Shown in pieces: positions 57,889-64,000 of a stretch of 64,000 nucleotides of DNA. Position numbers and translations under genes: made by a program. Location of the stretch: NCBI GenBank assembly GCA_002163135.1, contig MAAN01000025.1, positions 1-64,000 on the forward strand, in the 5' to 3' direction. Every line of letters begins with the position of its first letter. Position 1 is the first letter of the stretch. The DNA is from Alphaproteobacteria bacterium 46_93_T64 (lineage in GTDB: Bacteria > Pseudomonadota > Alphaproteobacteria > Sneathiellales > Sneathiellaceae). Below the pieces are notes generated by a model, which worked only from the letters and a program-made list of their open reading frames with translations, ran no database searches and was not told the origin of the DNA.

Positions 57889-59387
57889 TACTTTACTGCC
57901 CCCATTAGAAACTTGGCTGCGGTTTCCGCAAATCCAACACTCATTGACGTCTCAATTCCAAAATAGAAGCTGCCGAAGATAAAGATCCAGCACGGAATGA
58001 TCAGGGTAAGGGGGGCTTCCCCTGTGGGGGCACCCTCAGGCGACGGTTTGAAATATGCAAGCTCGACAATGCGCCAAATATAGATGACAGCAAACAGTGA
58101 TGAAATTAGCATGGCGATGGCAAGGCCATACCCGATTGCATCACCGCGTTCCAGAACACCTTGAACCAAATACCATTTCGATATGAAGCCCGGTGTCAGT
58201 GGAACACCGATTAAGGCGAGGCCACCCAGAACAAATCCAAATGTTGTAATCGGCATGCGTTGTCCGATCCCGGCAAGATCTTTGAGGTATGTGCTGCCAG
58301 TAACATAAAACATTGCGCCGACAGTCAGGAATAGACCTGTCTTTACAATGGCATGGTTGAAAATATGAAGAATGCTGGCGGTAAGGCCTGTTTCACTTGC
58401 GAGCGCAATACCGAGTATCATGTACCCTAGTTGGGCAACACTAGAAAACGCTAGAAGGCGTTTCAGGTTATCCTGAAAAATGGCAACGACAGACATACTG
58501 AGAAATGCAACGACTGCCAGCGGCATTAATATTGTCGTTAAGGGCAGTTCGCCGAAGCTGAAATCGGCACCAAACATCGAATAGATGAAGCGGATCATCA
58601 AGTAAACCGACACTTTTGTAGCAGTTCCTGCAAAAAAGGCAGTTACAATATTTGGAGCATATGTATAGGCATTGGGCAGCCAAATATGAAACGGAAACAT
58701 GGCGAGCTTAATGGCAAAACCTACCATTAAAAACCCGACTGCAGCCCGAATGGGTCGTGTATCCGCAATAGTATCAAATTGAGAGGCGATGTCGGCGATA
58801 TTCAAGGTGCCGGTCATGACATATAGCAAGCCAACACCAATAAGAATAAACGTCGCGCCAATGGTTCCAACAATAAGATATTGGAACGCAGCCGTAAGTG
58901 CACGTCGGTCGGTCCCAGCCCCCATGGAAATAAGCACGTAAGAGGAAAGGGACGTAATTTCAAGGAATACAAAGATGTTAAAGGCGTCGCCTGTAATTGT
59001 AATTCCCATCATCCCTGCGAGCGCTAACAAGTAAGCCGCAAAGAAAAAGCCGAGGCGAGACGCTGGAACTTCTTTTAAAATGCTTTCGCGGGCATATAGC
59101 AAGACGCCGGTGCTAATCCCGCTAATTACCATCATAACAAAGGCGCTAAGGGGATCGGCAATATACTCGATACCCCATGGTGGGGCCCAGCCGCCGATTT
59201 CATATGAAATAGCGCCATATTCGGCCACGTGGAATAAAAGATCCAGACTGAAACTAAACGAGAGGGCGCTTACAATAGTCGTGAGAGCCCACGGAAAAGT
59301 CGCTCCACGAAAAAGGGCGCATATAGGCGCGCTCAATAGTGGCAGGATGATTGCCAAAATAGGCGCTTGGGTGAAAAGCGACGACAT
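57888..59387 (-). CDS. MrpD-like monovalent cation/H+ antiporter subunit D
   Basis: VFLEITSLSSYVLISMG, FPFHIWLPNAYTYAPNIVTAFFAGTATKVSVYL; start set at MSSLFTQ. Confidence 0.92.
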   Translation of the reverse strand: MSSLFTQAPILAIILPLLSAPICALFRGATFPWALTTIVSALSFSFSLDLLFHVAEYGAISYEIGGWAPPWGIEYIADPLSAFVMMVISGISTGVLLYARESILKEVPASRLGFFFAAYLLALAGMMGITITGDAFNIFVFLEITSLSSYVLISMGAGTDRRALTAAFQYLIVGTIGATFILIGVGLLYVMTGTLNIADIASQFDTIADTRPIRAAVGFLMVGFAIKLAMFPFHIWLPNAYTYAPNIVTAFFAGTATKVSVYLMIRFIYSMFGADFSFGELPLTTILMPLAVVAFLSMSVVAIFQDNLKRLLAFSSVAQLGYMILGIALASETGLTASILHIFNHAIVKTGLFLTVGAMFYVTGSTYLKDLAGIGQRMPITTFGFVLGGLALIGVPLTPGFISKWYLVQGVLERGDAIGYGLAIAMLISSLFAVIYIWRIVELAYFKPSPEGAPTGEAPLTLIIPCWIFIFGSFYFGIETSMSVGFAETAAKFLMGAVK

Positions 59388-59388
59388 T

Positions 59389-59742
59389 TTACTTGGTTTC
59401 CTCCATCTGGAGGATTTCTTCCTCATCTATAGTGTCGAAAGCTTCTTTTATCCGGACGACAAGTGCCAAACCAAGGGCAGTTGTCGCAACACCCACAACA
59501 ATGGCGGTCAGGATCAAAACATGCGGCAACGGGTTTGAATAGACCACGTCCGGCTGATCAATAATGATTGGGGCCGTTCCACCTTCGATTTTTCCCATTG
59601 TGATGTAAAACAGGAAAACTGAAATCTGAAACAAAGACAACCCAATCATTTTCTTGATAAGATTGCTTCTACTCATCACGGTATAAAGCCCAATGACAAA
59701 CAGGATAACGGTTATCCAGTAATAGAAATGATCGAAAAACAT
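59389..59742 (-). CDS. MrpC-like (NuoK-type) antiporter subunit C
   Basis: VIGLYTVMSRSNLIKKMIGLSLFQISVFLFYI...DPLPHVLILTAIVVGVATTALGLAL-type NuoK/MrpC pattern (sequence reads NPLPHVLILTAIVVGVATTALGLAL). Confidence 0.92.
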   Translation of the reverse strand: MFFDHFYYWITVILFVIGLYTVMSRSNLIKKMIGLSLFQISVFLFYITMGKIEGGTAPIIIDQPDVVYSNPLPHVLILTAIVVGVATTALGLALVVRIKEAFDTIDEEEILQMEETK

Positions 59743-59750
59743 TGTCTGAC

Positions 59751-60797
59751 TTATGCCCCGCTCTTGTTGTTTGTTTCAGAGCGGCCAGCGAAACCGTAGA
59801 ATATAGCAAGCATTGCCGCGGTTACAGTGATGCCAACTCCAAGTTCAACTAACAAAATTCCAAGATGTTGCCCTGCAACAGGTGAGGCTAACAAAAGATT
59901 GTAGTCCAAGAAATTACCGCCTTTAAGCATGCTTACGACACCGACACCACCATACAATAGGACACCAAACGCCAGGAAAAATTCTACTAAACGAAGGGGA
60001 AGTAGTTTTTTGGTATATTCCAAACCGAACACTAGAGAATATAAAATAAATCCAGCAGCAAAGATCACGCCCGCCTGAAAGCCTCCACCCGGACCAAAGT
60101 CGCCGTGGAATTGTACGTAAAAGCCAAACAGCAAAACAAAGGGGATTAGTAGCTTAGAGACAACGTGAGGAACAAGATCATGTGGGCTTGCTTGCAGGGA
60201 CGTATCTTCTTCGGCTGTCAGGTCAGATTGAGGTGTCGTGCTTTCCTCTATTGCCACATCCTCTTCACGCCGGCCACGCACTTGGCTTAGAATAAGGAGC
60301 ACAGCAATACCGGCTGTAAAGATCACAGTTGTTTCGCCAAACGTATCAAAACCGCGATAGCTTGCCAGTACAGCCGTGACGATATTGGGAACAGCAATTT
60401 CCTTAGGACTTTCATTCAGAAAACGATCGGTAAGGCGACTTGTCTGAACGGGTGTGTCAGGTGACCCCACGGTTGGCAACTCAAATGTTGCGTAGATCAG
60501 AACGCCGCCCACTGCGAGTGAAAGAAGCAAAGGGAGCGCTGTTTTTTTAGTTGAGCTTTTCTCGTGAGGCCCCACAAGAGCAAGTGTCCCCAAATACAAA
60601 ACAGTACTGATACCTGCGCCAACAGCAGCTTCCGTAAATGCCACATCAACCGCATCGAGCATTACAAATATCAAGGCCATAATGAAACTGACGGCACTCA
60701 AAAGCATAGTCGCTACAAATAGATTGCGCACATGCAATACAGCAAGAGCCCCAGCAACCAACAGCAACATCAGAAAAACACTAGTGAATTCTTCCAT
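59751..60797 (-). CDS. Fused DUF4040 + MnhB-type antiporter subunit (MrpB-like)
   Basis: N-terminal DUF4040-like LDAVDVAFTEAAVGAGISTVLYLGTLAL; C-terminal MnhB FQAGVIFAAGFILYSLVFG. Confidence 0.9.
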   Translation of the reverse strand: MEEFTSVFLMLLLVAGALAVLHVRNLFVATMLLSAVSFIMALIFVMLDAVDVAFTEAAVGAGISTVLYLGTLALVGPHEKSSTKKTALPLLLSLAVGGVLIYATFELPTVGSPDTPVQTSRLTDRFLNESPKEIAVPNIVTAVLASYRGFDTFGETTVIFTAGIAVLLILSQVRGRREEDVAIEESTTPQSDLTAEEDTSLQASPHDLVPHVVSKLLIPFVLLFGFYVQFHGDFGPGGGFQAGVIFAAGFILYSLVFGLEYTKKLLPLRLVEFFLAFGVLLYGGVGVVSMLKGGNFLDYNLLLASPVAGQHLGILLVELGVGITVTAAMLAIFYGFAGRSETNNKSGA

Positions 60798-60802
60798 ACT
60801 GC

Positions 60803-61159
60803 TTAAGCCTCATCTTTAGCGTTTGAGTCATTTTTGGGAGCCTTACTGTTATCAAAACCATCCAAACGTGGCTTTAATCCTGCAACGAAGGTTGCTTGTG
60901 CCAAAGCATAGGTGGCCGTTGGGCTTGTAACAAAAATAAAGGCAACGATGAATACCAGCTTGACGGTTACTAAGGTGGAGCCGCTTTGCAAGGCAAGGCC
61001 CGCAAAAATTAAAAAAGTTGCCAAAGTATCAGCCATGCCACCTGCGTGAATTCGGGTGTATATGTCTGGGAACCGCAAGAGACCAATACCGGTGATCAAC
61101 AGGAAGAAACAACCGGACATCATTAAAATCCAGGTTGCGATATCAAGGAGTAATTCCAT
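60803..61159 (-). CDS. MrpG-like antiporter subunit G
   Basis: LLRFPDIYTRIHAGGMADTLATFLIFAGLAL. Confidence 0.93.
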   Translation of the reverse strand: MELLLDIATWILMMSGCFFLLITGIGLLRFPDIYTRIHAGGMADTLATFLIFAGLALQSGSTLVTVKLVFIVAFIFVTSPTATYALAQATFVAGLKPRLDGFDNSKAPKNDSNAKDEA

Positions 61160-61452
61160 TATTTTTCCTCCCCGTGAGATCTGGAAAGGCCACCGCGTAA
61201 CGAACCAAATTTGAAATATTTTAAAACTGCGAGAGTTCCGATGAAATTCATCAAAGCATATACAATCGCCAAATCAAGAAAATCTGGTCGGCCGTTCATA
61301 AAACCAACAACCGCAATAAGTAGTACTGTTTTCGTACCAATGGCATTGACAGCCAAAATTCGATCATAAGAGGTTGGGCCTAAGATTGCCCGGAAAAGAG
61401 CTAGCGCAACGCTCACCAGTATCGCTATAGCTGTGACTGTGAAAAAGCTCAT
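61159..61452 (-). CDS. MrpF-like antiporter subunit F
   Basis: LFRAILGPTSYDRILAVNAIGTKTVLLIAVVGF...LDLAIVYALMNFIGTLAVLKY. Confidence 0.92.
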   Translation of the reverse strand: MSFFTVTAIAILVSVALALFRAILGPTSYDRILAVNAIGTKTVLLIAVVGFMNGRPDFLDLAIVYALMNFIGTLAVLKYFKFGSLRGGLSRSHGEEK

Positions 61453-61922
61453 GCTTCCCCCATGACCTGTGTTACGCGTTGGTCCATTTCGCCGCTTTTA
61501 ACGCCCTCTGCTGATCCTTCGGTAAGGGCGTGAACCAAGATCATATCATTATGGAGATCTACGGTAACCGTTCCAGGGGTCAGCGTGACTGAGTTGGCAT
61601 AGATTACTTTGCCTAGGTCGCTTTTCTGAGTGACTTTTGAGTGAAATAGGCTCGGCCGCAGATGTTTTTTTGGAAATAGAACGCATTTCGCAACGTCAAT
61701 ATTTGCTTTTACAATTTCCACCAACAACCACACCCAATAGAGCATAATTTTTGGGCCAAGTTGAAAAGGGAGACCCTCAGCGTCGATTACATCCATACGT
61801 CTGGCAATTAGCGCAACAATGATGCAGGACGCAATCCCGAAGCCAATAATCATCGGTGTATAGATCCCGGAAAACAGGAGCCAAACAGCGAACAGAACCA
61901 ATATCAGGCTGATAGTTCTCAA
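61449..61922 (-). CDS. MrpE-like antiporter subunit E
   Basis: WVWLLVEIVKANIDVAKCVLFP...VIYANSVTLTPGTVTVDLHNDMILVHALTE. Confidence 0.93.
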   Translation of the reverse strand: MRTISLILVLFAVWLLFSGIYTPMIIGFGIASCIIVALIARRMDVIDAEGLPFQLGPKIMLYWVWLLVEIVKANIDVAKCVLFPKKHLRPSLFHSKVTQKSDLGKVIYANSVTLTPGTVTVDLHNDMILVHALTEGSAEGVKSGEMDQRVTQVMGEA

Positions 61923-62283
61923 ATGTATTTCCTCAAGTAAAGGGAACGTCCCGCTAGCGTGACTTTTTTAAAACAGTGTATGCCATGAGACGGCACAACT
62001 CGCAAGATGCAACGGAATTTTTGTTAATGTTCGGTGGTAGATTGAAAGTATTAGGTTGGACATTTCTATTTAATGGTGATTCCGAATAAAATTACTAAAT
62101 AGATGGCTAGTAGTAATCAATATTCAACCACACGGATAAAAAAATAGTATTTATTGAAAAAAATAAACCGTTTATTAGCATTTAACACAATTTTAAGGTT
62201 AAGCTAATATTGAATATTATTATATAAAGAGTTAATATTGAATGTCGGTGGGGGTCGATGACAGACGAAGTGGGAGTATCCTG

Positions 62284-62856
62284 ATGTCAGCAAAAATCGA
62301 ACAGTTGCATAGCAGTAATGAAGTAGAAATGACCTTTAATTCTGAAGAAGAAACATTTGAGCGTAAAGGTAGGGTGAAGTGGTTCAACACTGTAAAAGGC
62401 TTTGGCTTTTTAGTACCAGAAGATGAACCCGGAGATATCTTCCTTCATTTATCATGCCTTAGAGAAAGCGGCCATGAATATGTGGCAGAAGGTGTGACTA
62501 TCAGTTGTCAGGTCGCCCGCCGCGGAAAAGGCCTTCAAGCCATAAAAATCCTGGATATTGATACATCAACCGCCGTTCCATTCCAGCCAAGTCCGGTAGA
62601 AGCATCGAATGTAACTCGTCATCCGGCTGTAAGAGCCGAGGGAGAGTTTGTTGATACTATTGTGAAATGGTTTGATCCTGTTAAGGGATATGGTTTTCTA
62701 ACGCGAGGTGAGGGAACACAGGATATATTTATCCATATGGAGACAATCCGTAACGAAGGGGCTATGCCTGTTCAGGCAGGCCAGACCTTGCGTGTTCGTG
62801 TAGGTGATAGTGATAAAGGTCCTCAGGCTGCAGAAATAGAAAGAACAACCTTATAA
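62284..62856 (+). CDS. Cold-shock-like protein with two CSD domains
   Basis: GRVKWFNTVKGFGFLVPEDEPGDIFLHLSCL and TIVKWFDPVKGYGFLTRGEGTQDIFIHMETI; alternative start at 62242. Confidence 0.93.
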   Translation: MSAKIEQLHSSNEVEMTFNSEEETFERKGRVKWFNTVKGFGFLVPEDEPGDIFLHLSCLRESGHEYVAEGVTISCQVARRGKGLQAIKILDIDTSTAVPFQPSPVEASNVTRHPAVRAEGEFVDTIVKWFDPVKGYGFLTRGEGTQDIFIHMETIRNEGAMPVQAGQTLRVRVGDSDKGPQAAEIERTTL

Positions 62857-62873
62857 ACTTTAAGAAATAACTA

Positions 62874-62907
62874 AAAAAAGGCAGGGCTTGTCCCCGCCTT
62901 TTTTTGT
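62874..62907. terminator. Terminator-like hairpin between convergent genes
   Basis: AAAAAAAGGCAGGGcttgTCCCCGCCTTTTTTT. Confidence 0.75.
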
Positions 62908-62918
62908 GCCTAGATCAG

Positions 62919-63857
62919 TTATTTTATTTCAACGGCATAGTCGCTTGTTTTGCGAACTTCCTTGATTAAACCTGCTTCTTTCAGGAATTTTGCAAACCGT
63001 ACATATCGATTTGTATCAAACGCCGCAGGGCGAAGTGCAAAACGCGGAATTGTATCGCGCCACGCACGACGGTTTAACTCGTCATCCAAGTCTTTATGGT
63101 TTTTGATGAATAACTTCCAAGCATCATCGGGATGGTTCACGATATATTGGATGGATTCTTCAAGGCTGTTCAAGAATGGCTTGAAACGCGGGTCGTCTAG
63201 ATTGTCATTGTTCGCGACTATGATGAGTTCATCATAACTTGGAACTCCTTCTTCTTCAGGGTAGAACGCGAGACCTGGATGTCCTTCAATGTCCATCTGG
63301 TTAAGCTCAAAGTTACGGAACGCACCAATAACGGCGTCAACATTACCAGTAAGCAATGAAGGTGAGAGACTGAAATTAACATTGATCATTTCAATGTCGT
63401 CAAGTTTCAGGCCGTGACGATTAAGCATAACTTTTAGCAAAGCATCTTCAAAACCGCCAACAGAGAAACCTACTTTCTTACCCTTTAAGTCTTTGATGCT
63501 TTTAATCGGACCGTCTTTAAGTACAACAAGGCTGTTAAGTGGGGTTGCAACCAAAGTTCCTATACGTATCAAAGGCAGATCTTCACCTACCTGAACATGT
63601 AGTTGTGGTTGATAGGAAACAGCTAGCGGTGCTTTACCCGCAGCAACCAGCTTTGGAGGGTCGTTTGGATCAGCCGGTGCAATAAGTTCTACATTCAGTC
63701 CATTCTTTTTGAAAATGCCTTTTTCTTTCGCGATAATTAGGGGGGCATGATCAGGATTAACAAACCAGTCCAGAAGGACGGTAAGTTTCTCTGCGGCCAT
63801 TGCAGGTTTGATTGAAAAGAAGGCAACCATTAAAGCCGCGACGAGTTTTAGTTTCAT
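62919..63857 (-). CDS. ABC transporter substrate-binding protein, NMT1/THI5 (ThiY)-like
   Basis: LTVLLDWFVNPDHAPLIIAKEKGIFKKNGLNVELIAPADPNDPPKLVAAGKAPLAVSYQPQ; start set at MKLKLVAALM. Confidence 0.88.
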   Translation of the reverse strand: MKLKLVAALMVAFFSIKPAMAAEKLTVLLDWFVNPDHAPLIIAKEKGIFKKNGLNVELIAPADPNDPPKLVAAGKAPLAVSYQPQLHVQVGEDLPLIRIGTLVATPLNSLVVLKDGPIKSIKDLKGKKVGFSVGGFEDALLKVMLNRHGLKLDDIEMINVNFSLSPSLLTGNVDAVIGAFRNFELNQMDIEGHPGLAFYPEEEGVPSYDELIIVANNDNLDDPRFKPFLNSLEESIQYIVNHPDDAWKLFIKNHKDLDDELNRRAWRDTIPRFALRPAAFDTNRYVRFAKFLKEAGLIKEVRKTSDYAVEIK

Positions 63858-63874
63858 GTTTGTTAGCTCCAAAA

Positions 63875-64000
63875 TTAAGCGAGTGTTTCCTGATCCGGTT
63901 GCCATTTGAGAGCAACTTTCAAAGTGTAATCAATTAAATAAAACAATGTGATAGCCATAACTGTTAAAGTTAAAAGGCTGGCGAAGACGAGGTCTGTTTG
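63875..64000 (-). CDS. ABC transporter permease C-terminal fragment, truncated by the window edge
   Basis: Reverse frame reads QTDLVFASLLTLTVMAITLFYLIDYTLKVALKWQPDQETLA*, typical permease tail. Confidence 0.7.
   Translation of the reverse strand, partial: QTDLVFASLLTLTVMAITLFYLIDYTLKVALKWQPDQETLA

Overview
64 kb chromosomal window, probably from an alphaproteobacterium (judged from gene content and style only). No rRNA, tRNA, CRISPR array, integrase or transposase was recognised. In order, it holds: an MFS transporter; two tandem 659-aa cyanophycin-synthetase-like proteins with an intact-looking ATP-grasp domain but a decayed and truncated Mur-ligase half; two VPLPA/PEP-CTERM-type surface proteins; a 3-hydroxybutyrate-dehydrogenase-like SDR; a TetR-controlled operon with three GSTs and a PNPOx/ferredoxin-reductase fusion; divergent BenE and XRE-cupin genes sharing two identical palindromes; a frameshifted GFA-family gene; a LysR / CoA-transferase / HMG-CoA-lyase / TRAP cluster; an orphan ZnuA with a Zur-box-like site; assorted metabolic genes; a hybrid histidine kinase; a PadR-RND efflux operon; a form II CO-dehydrogenase-like (cox) cluster with maturation genes; a 1496-aa RTX protein; a Panacea-like protein; a ChaN-like lipoprotein; an Mrp-type antiporter locus with no MrpA and three MrpD/NuoL-like subunits; a double cold-shock-domain protein; and the end of a ThiXY-like ABC transporter. 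The strongest candidate for something under-described is the CphA-like tandem pair at 1618-5662. All assignments come from reading motifs and translated sequence; no database search was run.
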